Source: Planctomycetota bacterium (GTDB lineage Bacteria; Planctomycetota; Planctomycetia; Pirellulales; Thermoguttaceae). From it: a stretch of DNA of 5,866 bases. This document shows positions 1 through 5,682 of this stretch, in pieces. Position 1 is the stretch's first letter; each line of letters opens with the position of its first letter. Position numbers and translations under genes: made by a program. Below the pieces are notes generated by a model that saw only the letters and a list, made by a program, of their open reading frames with translations, was not told where the DNA came from and made no database searches. The DNA is taken from contig JAJYGU010000261.1 in the NCBI GenBank assembly GCA_021784975.1, positions 1 through 5,866 of the forward strand. The letters are read 5' to 3'.

Positions 1-1
1 C

Positions 2-391
2 ACTGGCAATCCGATCTGCGCGGCCTCAGCCTTGGCGAGCCTCGAAGTGATCCGCGAGGAGAAACTGGTCGAAAACGCGCGCAAGATGGGCGAGATCCTC
101 CAGCCGGAGGTCCGACGGATCGGGCAACGGTTTCCACGCTACGTCGGCGCGGTGCACGGCAAAGGACTGGTGGCCGCCTTGCACATGGTCAGGCCCGACG
201 GGGTCGAGCCGAATGCCCCCTTGGCGGCCGAGGTGGTGCGGTCCTGCATCGAACGGGGCTTGATGCTGTTTTCGCCGGTGGGTTACTGCGGGGCGTCGGT
301 AAAAATTGCCCCGCCGCTAATCGCCAAAGAGGATGCCATCCGTGAAGGGCTTTCCGTGCTTGAGGAAGCTTTGGGAGAGGTGGTCGCATGA
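2..391 (+). CDS. Class III aminotransferase, C-terminal part (5' truncated by window edge)
   Basis: The frame is open from base 2, giving 129 residues before the TGA at 389-391; the gene begins outside the window. The first residues, TGNPICAASALASLEVI, match the T-G-N-P-x-x-x-A-A motif of fold-type I, class III PLP aminotransferases (GabT/ArgD group), where the Thr helps hold the PLP phosphate. A VHGKGLVAAL stretch follows, corresponding to the family's V-R-G-x-G-L-x-x-G region. The end, SVKIAPPLIAKEDAIREGLSVLEEAL, fits the usual I-R-x-x-P-P-L-x-I-t-x-e-e-i-d-x-g tail. The usual Arg of that tail appears to be Lys here. The PLP lysine lies upstream and cannot be seen. The family moves an amino group between an amine or amino acid and a keto compound; the substrate cannot be told. 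The stop overlaps the next start as ATGA, so the two genes are probably co-transcribed and coupled. The family call is secure; the exact function is unknown. Confidence 0.85.
   Translation, partial: TGNPICAASALASLEVIREEKLVENARKMGEILQPEVRRIGQRFPRYVGAVHGKGLVAALHMVRPDGVEPNAPLAAEVVRSCIERGLMLFSPVGYCGASVKIAPPLIAKEDAIREGLSVLEEALGEVVA
373..380 (+). promoter_or_regulatory. Ribosome binding site for the oxidoreductase gene
   Basis: GGGAGAGG lies inside the end of the aminotransferase gene, 7 bases before the ATG at 388. It is a strong Shine-Dalgarno match. Together with the ATGA overlap it supports that start. Confidence 0.65.
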
Positions 392-1656
392 GTTGCCAAA
401 CGCCCGGCAGCCTCGAAACGATCATCGTCGGCGGGGGCATGATCACCCACGATCAGATCCTGCCGTCGCTCTATCACCTGCAACGCCTGGGCCGGATCGG
501 GCCGATCACGATTTGCGCCTTGAACTCGGCCCCGTTGCGTGCGCTCGCGGAAGACAAGCGATTGCAGGCGGCGTTTCCCGACCAGAGCTTTCGCGCCTTA
601 CCCGCGATCTCCGAATCGCCAAACAAGGTATACCCCGAGCTTTATCGGGAGCTGATTGCCGGGCTGCCGCCGCACAATCTCGTGGTGGTGGCCGTGCCCG
701 ATCAGTTCCATGAGCCGGTCATCAAGGCGGCCCTGGAACACGACCAGCATGTGCTGACCGTCAAGCCGCTGGTGCTCAAATACGCCCAGGCGGCGGAAAT
801 CGAGACCCTCGCCCACCGCAAGGGGCTGTTGGTGGCCGTGGAGTACCATAAGCGATTCGATCGCCGCTCGCTCGACGCCCGCGGGCTGTATCGCTCCGGC
901 CGTTTTGGCCAGTTTCGTTGCGGCGAAGCGAAGCTCGTCGAGCCGTATTACTATCGGCACTCGAACTTCCAGAACTGGTTCACCAAGGAGAACAGTGACC
1001 CCTTCACCTACATAGGCTGCCACTACGTGGATCTGGCCTACTTCATCACCGGGCTGCGTCCGGTGGAGGTGGCCTTGCGGGGCATCGAAGGCAAGTTCCC
1101 CAACGGCAACGTAGGCTACCTCTGGTCGGCCGGGCAAGTTGTGTGGGAAAACGGCGCGGTGCTGAGCGTCGTCAACGGCCTGGGGTATCCGGATGAAGCT
1201 CCCGGCATGAACGACCAGGCCCTATGCATGTTCTGCGAGGGCGACGACGTGGGCTCGATCATCCGCCATGATGACCAATTCCGTGGGGTGAGCCACGGCT
1301 ACATCGACCACCTCGCCGGGGCCGCGTTTCGCTTCGTCAGCCCCGACTACATGCGGCTGGTGCCCTGGCAGGGCGGCGGCCTCAGGCCGATCGGCTACGG
1401 CTACGATTCGATCGAGGGCATTGTGGAAGCCGCCCTCCACGTCAACAAGACCGCGGACGGCCTTTCCCCGCAAGACGGCCTGGCACGCCGCCAACAGGTG
1501 ATCGAGGAGATCGACCGCCGCGGGCTGCTGGCGACGCCCGCCAACAGCTTCATCAATGAACTGGTCATTGAGGCGGCCCGGCTGTCGATCGCCCGCAACG
1601 GCCACCCGGCGGTGATCGATTACCAACCCGCGCCAACAGTTCGTCTGCGAGACTGA
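388..1656 (+). CDS. Gfo/Idh/MocA-family NAD(P)-dependent oxidoreductase
   Basis: 422 residues, within the usual family range. Residues 12-20 (TIIVGGGMI) form the first Rossmann strand and dinucleotide loop. A VAVPDQFH strand at 101-108 corresponds to the family's T-P-n-x-x-H turn. V-K-P-L at 125-128 replaces the usual E-K-P, keeping Lys126. E-Y-H-K-R-F at 152-157 corresponds to the g-x-x-x-R-F step. The C-terminal alpha/beta domain carries Y208-I-G-C-H212-Y-V-D215, equivalent to the family D-x-G-x-H-x-x-D: His212 and Asp215 are kept, but the Asp four residues before the His is Tyr. There is no signal peptide or Tat motif, so the enzyme should be cytoplasmic, unlike many exported planctomycete relatives. 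The start is fixed by the overlap with the aminotransferase stop and the RBS at 373-380. The family oxidises or reduces sugars, cyclitols or related hydroxy compounds; pairing with an aminotransferase suggests oxidation then amination. The substrate is unknown. Confidence 0.9.
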   Translation: MSCQTPGSLETIIVGGGMITHDQILPSLYHLQRLGRIGPITICALNSAPLRALAEDKRLQAAFPDQSFRALPAISESPNKVYPELYRELIAGLPPHNLVVVAVPDQFHEPVIKAALEHDQHVLTVKPLVLKYAQAAEIETLAHRKGLLVAVEYHKRFDRRSLDARGLYRSGRFGQFRCGEAKLVEPYYYRHSNFQNWFTKENSDPFTYIGCHYVDLAYFITGLRPVEVALRGIEGKFPNGNVGYLWSAGQVVWENGAVLSVVNGLGYPDEAPGMNDQALCMFCEGDDVGSIIRHDDQFRGVSHGYIDHLAGAAFRFVSPDYMRLVPWQGGGLRPIGYGYDSIEGIVEAALHVNKTADGLSPQDGLARRQQVIEEIDRRGLLATPANSFINELVIEAARLSIARNGHPAVIDYQPAPTVRLRD

Positions 1657-1681
1657 GCGGGGCGCCGTGGCAGGTGCAGGT

Positions 1682-1713
1682 GCCGTGGCCACGCTCGTAG
1701 GGCCATGCCTTTT
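1682..1713 (+). terminator. Possible intrinsic terminator of the aminotransferase-oxidoreductase operon
   Basis: GCCGTGGCC (1682-1690) and GGCCATGCC (1701-1709) can pair with one mismatch and one G-U pair around a 10-base loop. TTTT follows at 1710-1713. The hairpin starts 25 bases after the oxidoreductase stop. The U-tract is short, so the call is tentative. GCCGTGGC also occurs at 1664-1671, so this may be a decayed copy of a dispersed palindrome rather than a dedicated terminator. Confidence 0.35.
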
Positions 1714-1719
1714 CACGCG

Positions 1720-1731
1720 CGCAAGCTTGCG
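1720..1731. repeat. Perfect 12-base palindrome CGCAAGCTTGCG
   Basis: This is a perfect dyad with no loop, in the gap between the oxidoreductase gene and the next promoter. It lies 33 bases before the candidate -35 box, so it could be a regulator site or part of a decayed dispersed repeat. Nothing in the sequence decides between them. Confidence 0.3.
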
Positions 1732-1763
1732 TACGACAATCGCGGGCAATGACATACAACCCT

Positions 1764-1792
1764 TTGTGATCCCGAAGACGGCACATTACAAT
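1764..1792 (+). promoter_or_regulatory. Sigma70-like promoter for the hydrolase-lactonase gene
   Basis: A -35 box TTGTGA (1764-1769) and a -10 box TACAAT (1787-1792, five of six consensus bases) are separated by exactly 17 bases. Transcription would start near 1799, leaving a leader of about 94 bases before the ATG at 1893. In GC-rich surroundings a -10 this close to consensus is noteworthy. Planctomycete promoters are poorly characterised, so this rests on E. coli-type consensus only. Confidence 0.45.
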
Positions 1793-1892
1793 GGCCGTGT
1801 GGCAGTAGCCCCCGTGTCACTGACCGGCCCGCCGCGCCGAACTCAATCCCCCCTGCGGCCACTGCCCATCACCTCTCTGGAGACCTCTTGCC

Positions 1893-4800
1893 ATGCGATC
1901 TGCCATCAACGCGTTAGTTTCCGTCCTTGTGTTTCTCTCGGGCGCCGCGGCCGGGCTGGGGTCTGATCTGGATGTGCCGGCCGCCAAAATGGGCCCGGGT
2001 GCGCCGGACGGCATGATGCACCGCTATCTGCTGCGGCAGGCGCAGCAGGCCTTCGCCCAATGGCACGAGCAGTACGAAGAGCGCAAGACGCCCGAACAAA
2101 TCGCCGCCTACCAGAAAAAAGCCCGCGAGGAGTTCTTGGCAGCCCTGGGCGGCCTGCCTGAGCGAACCCCGCTAAAGGCCCAAGTCACCGGCCGGGTCGC
2201 TCGTTCCGGCTATCACGTCGAGAAGATCATCTTCCAGAGTCAGCCAAGCCACTACGTCACCGCGCTGCTGTTCCTGCCGGAAGCGGCGAAATTCAAGCCG
2301 CCTTATCCCGGCGTGGTGATTCCCTGCGGCCATGCCGAAAATGCCAAAGGATACGAGCCTTATCAGGGCATGGGCGCTCTGCTGGCGCTGAATGGCATGG
2401 CCGCCCTGGTCTTCGATCCAATCGACCAAGGCGAGCGGAAGCAGTGTCTCGACGGCGATTTGTCGAAGTTGTGGGGCGTGGCGGCCCACATCAATCTGGG
2501 CATCGGCTGCATCTTGCTCGGCCGCAACACGGCCCGCTTCGAGATTTGGGACGGCATGCGGGCGATCGATTACTTGCAGTCCCGGCCGGAGGTCGATCGG
2601 CAGCGGATCGGCTGCACCGGCAATAGCGGCGGCGGCACGCAAACCAGTTACCTGATGGCCCTGGACGACCGGATCCGGGCCGCCGCCCCGAGTTGCTACA
2701 TCACCAGCCTGTCGAGGCTGCTGGCCACCATCGGGCCGCAGGACTCCGAGCAGCACCTGTTCGGCCAATTGGCCGCCGGCATCGATCACGCCGATCTGAT
2801 CATGATGCGTGCCCCATCGCCCGTCCTGCTCTGCACCGCCACCAAGGACTTCTTCGACATTCGCGGCAGTTGGGACAGCTTTCGTTACGCCAAGCGGCTT
2901 TACACCCGGATGGGTTTTGCCGAGCGGGTGGCGATCTTGGAAAACGACGCCGGACACAACTACAACACGTTGCAACGCGAGGGGGCCGCCCGCTGGATGT
3001 CGCGGTGGCTTGCCGGCAAGGATACGCCCATTGTGGAGCCGCCGATCACGCTGCTGAACCAGCAGGAATATCAATGCACTCCCGACGGCGAAGTCATGCG
3101 GCTGCCGGGGGCCCGATCGGTGTACGATCTCAATGAGGATTACGAGAACGAGTTGGCCAAGAAGCGCCAGGCGGCTTGGAGCGGCGGCCAGCAAGCGACG
3201 CTGCTTGAGAAGGTGCGGCAGTTGGCTGGTATCCGAAAATTGAGCGACTTGCCCAAACCGCAGGTGGAATCGCTGGAAACGGTCGCCCGAACGGGATATC
3301 GCATCGAGAAGCTGCTGATCAGGCCGGAGGCAGGCATCGTCCTGCCGGCGCTGCTGTTTCGGCCCGAGAAAGCGAAGCCCGGCGGTATTGTGCTTTACGT
3401 TCACCAGAAGGGCAAGGCGGCCGATGCCGGCAGCGGCGGCCCGATCGAGCGGCTGGTCCTGGCCGGCAATACGGTCTTGGCCGTCGACCTGCGGGGCACC
3501 GGCCAGACGCAGGCCAAGTTGGGCAACGGCGGCTACTCGGCGGAATTCCAGGACGCCTATGTCGCCTACCTGCTAGGCCGCTCGTACGTCGGCATGCAGG
3601 CCGAAGACGTGCTGATGGCCGCCCGCTACCTGACGGAGAGATTTGCCGGGGGGGGCCCTTCCCAGGGCGCACGGCCAAAGGGGACAGTCCCATTTTCGCG
3701 GCTTCCTGCCGCGAAAATTGGAACAGTCCCCGTGCGACTGGTGGCGGTGGGCAACGTCGGCATCCCCGCGCTGCACGCGGCCGTTTTGGAGCCACAACTG
3801 TTTCAGCGCGTCAAACTCTCCCGCACGCTCGGCTCTTGGTCCAGCGTCATCCACCACCGGCTCAACCGAGACCTGGTCACCCACGTGGTGCACGGCGCGC
3901 TCTTGCATTATGATTTGCCCAACCTGGCGGCCGTCTTGGGCAACAAGCTTACCATCGACCAACCGATGGACGCGGTGGGAGCGGCGATAGCTCGCCGCAG
4001 CACGGCGGGCGCAGCCCAACCGCCTGCAAAGCCACGAGCCGATGGATTGCTGACTTACATCGGCACCTACACCAACGGCGCCAGCCAGGGCGTCTATCTG
4101 ACTCGCTTCGATCCGGCGCGCGGAGCACTGCGGCCGGTGACACTGGCAGCCAAGGTGGCCAATCCCTCCTTCCTGGCCATTCATCCCAGTCGCCCGCTCC
4201 TCTACGCGATCAGCGAGTTGGAGCAGCCCGCGGGCAAGGACGCCGGGACGCTGAGCGCGTATGCCATCGACCCAAAACAGGGCAAATTGAAACTGTTGAA
4301 CCGGCAGCTTTCGGGTAACAAGGTCGGCTGCCACGTGATCGTGGATCGCAGCGGCAGGTACGTCCTGGCGGCCAGTTACGGCGGCGGGACGGTGACCTGC
4401 CTGCCCATCCTGCCCGATGGCCGGCTGGGCGAGGCGACTTGCCTGGTCAAGCACCATGGGTCGAGCGTGGTTTCCGGCCGCCAGGCAGGCCCGCACGCGC
4501 ACGGCGTTGCCATGGATCCGGCCAACCGTTTTGCCTTTGTCACCGATCTGGGCTTAGACAAAATCATGATCTACCGTTTTGAGGCCGGCGGAAGACTGAC
4601 CGCCAACGATCCGGCCTATTTCGCCACTGCGCCGGGCGCCGGCCCTCGACATTTCGTTTTTCATCCCAACGGCCGGTACGCCTATGTGATCAACGAGATC
4701 AATTCGACGATCACCGCCCTGGACTACGATGCCGGACGCGGCACTTTGCACGAGTTGCAGACCATTTCGACCCTGCGCACTTCGTTCCACGGCGACAACA

Positions 4801-5117
4801 GCACGGCTGAGATCCAGGTCCATCCGTCCGGCAGATTCCTCTATGGCTCGAATCGCGGCCACGACAGCATCGCCATCTTCGCCGTGGACGAGGCCACCGG
4901 AAAGCTCCGCCTGGTGGGTTATGAGTCTACGCGGGGAAAGACGCCCCGCAATTTCATCCTCGATCCCACTGGCCGCTATCTCCTGGCGGCCAACCAAGAT
5001 AGCGACAACATCGTGGTCTTTCGCATCGACAGCCATACGGGCAAGCTTTCCGCCAACGGGAGCGTGCTGGCCGTGCCGGCGCCGGTGTGCATCGCGATGC
5101 TCGGCGCGGGCCGTTGA
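1893..5117 (+). CDS. Secreted double alpha/beta-hydrolase (acetylxylan-esterase-like) fused to a lactonase-type beta-propeller
   Basis: 1074 residues. The ATG at 1893 is preceded by TGGAGA at 1878-1883 and starts a signal peptide: MR, a hydrophobic stretch to about residue 21, then GLGS before the mature chain. It has no lipobox cysteine. Residues about 100-375 form an esterase-type alpha/beta-hydrolase: P-C-G-H at 144-147, nucleophile elbow G-N-S245-G-G-G, acid Asp319 (or Asp322) in TKDFFD, and His355 in NDAGHN. Residues about 460-695 form a second, degenerate hydrolase domain: VHQKG at 503-507, VDLRGTG at 531-537, and an elbow reading G620-N-V-G-I, with Val for Ser. About 29 residues (586-614) here come from a palindromic insertion. 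Residues about 717-1070 form a complete YbhE/Pgl-type lactonase propeller (YIGTY at 722; repeated blade motifs H/D-P-x-G/S-R-x-x-Y/L). The protein is likely exported and may de-esterify and hydrolyse sugar-derived esters or lactones; the substrate is unknown. The two halves are usually, to my knowledge, separate proteins. Confidence 0.85.
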   Translation: MRSAINALVSVLVFLSGAAAGLGSDLDVPAAKMGPGAPDGMMHRYLLRQAQQAFAQWHEQYEERKTPEQIAAYQKKAREEFLAALGGLPERTPLKAQVTGRVARSGYHVEKIIFQSQPSHYVTALLFLPEAAKFKPPYPGVVIPCGHAENAKGYEPYQGMGALLALNGMAALVFDPIDQGERKQCLDGDLSKLWGVAAHINLGIGCILLGRNTARFEIWDGMRAIDYLQSRPEVDRQRIGCTGNSGGGTQTSYLMALDDRIRAAAPSCYITSLSRLLATIGPQDSEQHLFGQLAAGIDHADLIMMRAPSPVLLCTATKDFFDIRGSWDSFRYAKRLYTRMGFAERVAILENDAGHNYNTLQREGAARWMSRWLAGKDTPIVEPPITLLNQQEYQCTPDGEVMRLPGARSVYDLNEDYENELAKKRQAAWSGGQQATLLEKVRQLAGIRKLSDLPKPQVESLETVARTGYRIEKLLIRPEAGIVLPALLFRPEKAKPGGIVLYVHQKGKAADAGSGGPIERLVLAGNTVLAVDLRGTGQTQAKLGNGGYSAEFQDAYVAYLLGRSYVGMQAEDVLMAARYLTERFAGGGPSQGARPKGTVPFSRLPAAKIGTVPVRLVAVGNVGIPALHAAVLEPQLFQRVKLSRTLGSWSSVIHHRLNRDLVTHVVHGALLHYDLPNLAAVLGNKLTIDQPMDAVGAAIARRSTAGAAQPPAKPRADGLLTYIGTYTNGASQGVYLTRFDPARGALRPVTLAAKVANPSFLAIHPSRPLLYAISELEQPAGKDAGTLSAYAIDPKQGKLKLLNRQLSGNKVGCHVIVDRSGRYVLAASYGGGTVTCLPILPDGRLGEATCLVKHHGSSVVSGRQAGPHAHGVAMDPANRFAFVTDLGLDKIMIYRFEAGGRLTANDPAYFATAPGAGPRHFVFHPNGRYAYVINEINSTITALDYDAGRGTLHELQTISTLRTSFHGDNSTAEIQVHPSGRFLYGSNRGHDSIAIFAVDEATGKLRLVGYESTRGKTPRNFILDPTGRYLLAANQDSDNIVVFRIDSHTGKLSANGSVLAVPAPVCIAMLGAGR
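3668..3736. repeat. Palindromic REP-like element inserted in frame in the hydrolase gene
   Basis: An 11-base perfect stem, ATTTTCGCGGC (3692-3702) with GCCGCGAAAAT (3708-3718), closes on the loop TTCCT. It continues outward through CC/GG, one bulged T and two mismatches to GGGGAC (3680-3685) with GTCCCC (3726-3731). Outside this, CGCAC (3668-3672) can pair with GTGCG (3732-3736). Each arm carries GG(G/A)ACAGTCCC in the same orientation, at 3681 and 3720. The 39-base spacing is 13 codons, so both copies read in frame as GTVP (GTVPF and GTVPV). From memory, similar KGTVPF-type palindromes are dispersed in planctomycete genomes. The outer borders are not certain; the foreign part of the protein appears to run from about 3648 to 3734. 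Confidence 0.75.
3981..3998. repeat. Inverted repeat at the hydrolase-lactonase junction
   Basis: GCGGCGA and TCGCCGC form a perfect 7-bp stem with loop TAGC, inside the coding region. It encodes residues A697 to R702, in the low-complexity linker just before the lactonase domain. It may be a scar of the fusion event, a second small dispersed palindrome, or chance in GC-rich DNA. Confidence 0.45.
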
Positions 5118-5139
5118 GGCGTGGGGCGGGGGAGACGGC

Positions 5140-5275
5140 GAATTCGGGTCTCGGTTTTGACGATCATCGGTGAGCGACAAGCCGTCTTGTCGATTTGTCG
5201 ATCATAGACGCCGTTTGATGAGCGACATACGACGCTTTGCCTCGGGGCCGAATTCTGATTCCGGTTATACGAGTC
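5140..5275. repeat. Pair of degenerate direct repeats (GAATTC...CGGTT and TGAGCGACA)
   Basis: GAATTC, six bases, CGGTT occurs at 5140 and again at 5250, each followed within four bases by CGA. Between them, TGAGCGACA occurs at 5171-5179 and 5219-5227, and CGATCAT at 5161-5167 and 5199-5205. The arrangement suggests a decayed duplication, but the identity is low and the function unknown. Confidence 0.4.
5175..5192. terminator. Short hairpin after the hydrolase-lactonase gene, weak terminator candidate
   Basis: CGACAAG and CTTGTCG form a perfect 7-bp stem around the loop CCGT, 58 bases after the stop codon at 5117. The bases after it on the plus strand (ATTTGTCG) are only mildly T-rich, so intrinsic termination is doubtful. 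A nearby TTTGTCG (5194-5200) could pair with the same left arm as an alternative. Confidence 0.25.
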
Positions 5276-5331
5276 CACCCTGGCTCTCTTCGAAGCACAT
5301 CATGGATCATCGCATTTTACACAGCTTGACC

Positions 5332-5360
5332 AGTATATGCGACTGTGCCTTTTATGTCAT
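5332..5360 (-). promoter_or_regulatory. Leftward sigma70-like promoter facing the hydrolase-lactonase gene
   Basis: Read on the minus strand, ATGACA (5360-5355) and TATACT (5337-5332) each match the -35 and -10 consensus at five of six bases, with a 17-base spacer. Transcription would start near 5325 and run left toward the 3' end of the convergent gene. No convincing protein lies in that path, so the product would be a small RNA or an antisense transcript. This is a motif match only. Confidence 0.4.
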
Positions 5361-5542
5361 CTGACTGGTGCCTGGCGGGTTGTGAGGTGCGCAGGGCGTT
5401 CTTGTTCGGTCATTTGCAACCGTTTGCCAGTTGCGACTTGATCCTCGGAGATCGCCAATCACTGTACGGCGGCACCGGTGGTTTGGAGTATCGCTGGTAG
5501 CGGGGGCTCCGGGAATTCGGGGGACATGGAGGGATTCCTCAC

Positions 5543-5662
5543 GCCGCCCGACCCTAAACGGTTGCGTTGTAGTGCTAGCATCCACAACCGGTTGTGCAAG
5601 CAGTGGAAGGCTGACCACCATCCCTTGTAGCGCTAGCTTTACAACGCAACCGCCTAGGGCGG
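5543..5662. repeat. Inverted-repeat element of about 120 bases with internal palindromes (MITE- or IS-end-like)
   Basis: Left arm CGGTTGCGTTGTA (5559-5571) is perfectly repeated inverted at 5640-5652. After two differing bases each arm continues into GCTAGC (5574-5579 and 5632-5637), making 19 of 21 matches. With a 5-base gap the similarity extends outward to CCGCC (5543) and GGCGG (5662). At the centre-left is a perfect 14-base palindrome, CACAACCGGTTGTG (5583-5596). The inner parts also form a direct repeat: TTGTAG-(T/C)-GCTAGC at 5567 and 5625, each ending in ACAAC. CCTA occurs on both outer sides (5553-5556 and 5653-5656), a possible but weak target duplication. It ends 20 bases from the transposase stop, so it may be that element's end or an independent insertion. 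Confidence 0.7.
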
Positions 5663-5682
5663 AAGAAGACGTTCGCTGATTT

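Larger units (their letters stand above)
5118..5542. other. Gene-free stretch between the hydrolase-lactonase gene and the inverted-repeat element
   Basis: No reading frame here has recognisable protein content; the few open frames on both strands overlap one another and resemble no family I know. The stretch contains a small hairpin (5175-5192), short direct repeats (5140-5275), and a leftward promoter-like site (5332-5360). There are also minor dyads such as GCAAC (5416-5420) with GTTGC (5430-5434) and GGAAT (5512-5516) with ATTCC (5534-5538). Base composition is visibly less GC-rich around 5290-5360 than in the genes. Confidence 0.6.

Noticed and set aside
598..1137. 179-codon minus-strand frame opposite the oxidoreductase
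   Set aside because: The plus-strand frame carries the Rossmann and Gfo/Idh motifs; the minus frame has none.
2172..3404. 410-codon open frame on the minus strand
   Set aside because: It lies fully inside the plus-strand hydrolase gene, whose signal peptide, catalytic motifs and domain order are clear. Its protein is rich in Arg, Gln, Gly and Pro without recognisable motifs, as expected for an antisense shadow in GC-rich DNA.
3668..3736. Intrinsic terminator inside the gene
   Set aside because: The hairpin has no T-tract after it and the reading frame continues with clear homology on both sides, so a repeat insertion explains it better.
3967..3969. ATG at residue 692 as a separate start for the lactonase
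   Set aside because: There is no Shine-Dalgarno at a suitable distance, no signal peptide follows, and the upstream frame is open. A single fused product is the simpler reading.
3573..4502. 309-codon open frame on the minus strand
   Set aside because: It is antisense to the second hydrolase domain, the junction and the lactonase start. It shows no domain, RBS or promoter support.
4976..5278. 100-codon minus-strand frame downstream of the leftward promoter
   Set aside because: Its start lies suitably after the candidate promoter, but its second half is antisense to the conserved lactonase C-terminus and the protein has no motif. An RNA product is more likely than a protein.
5543..5662. Integron attC-like recombination site
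   Set aside because: The inverted arms do not carry the needed GTTRRRY and RYYYAAC core pair at the ends, and no integron integrase or cassette array is visible.
5352..5679. Two overlapping frames of 82-89 codons (minus 5352-5621, plus 5431-5679)
   Set aside because: They overlap each other and the inverted-repeat element, have no recognisable motif and no clear RBS, and look like chance frames in non-coding DNA.
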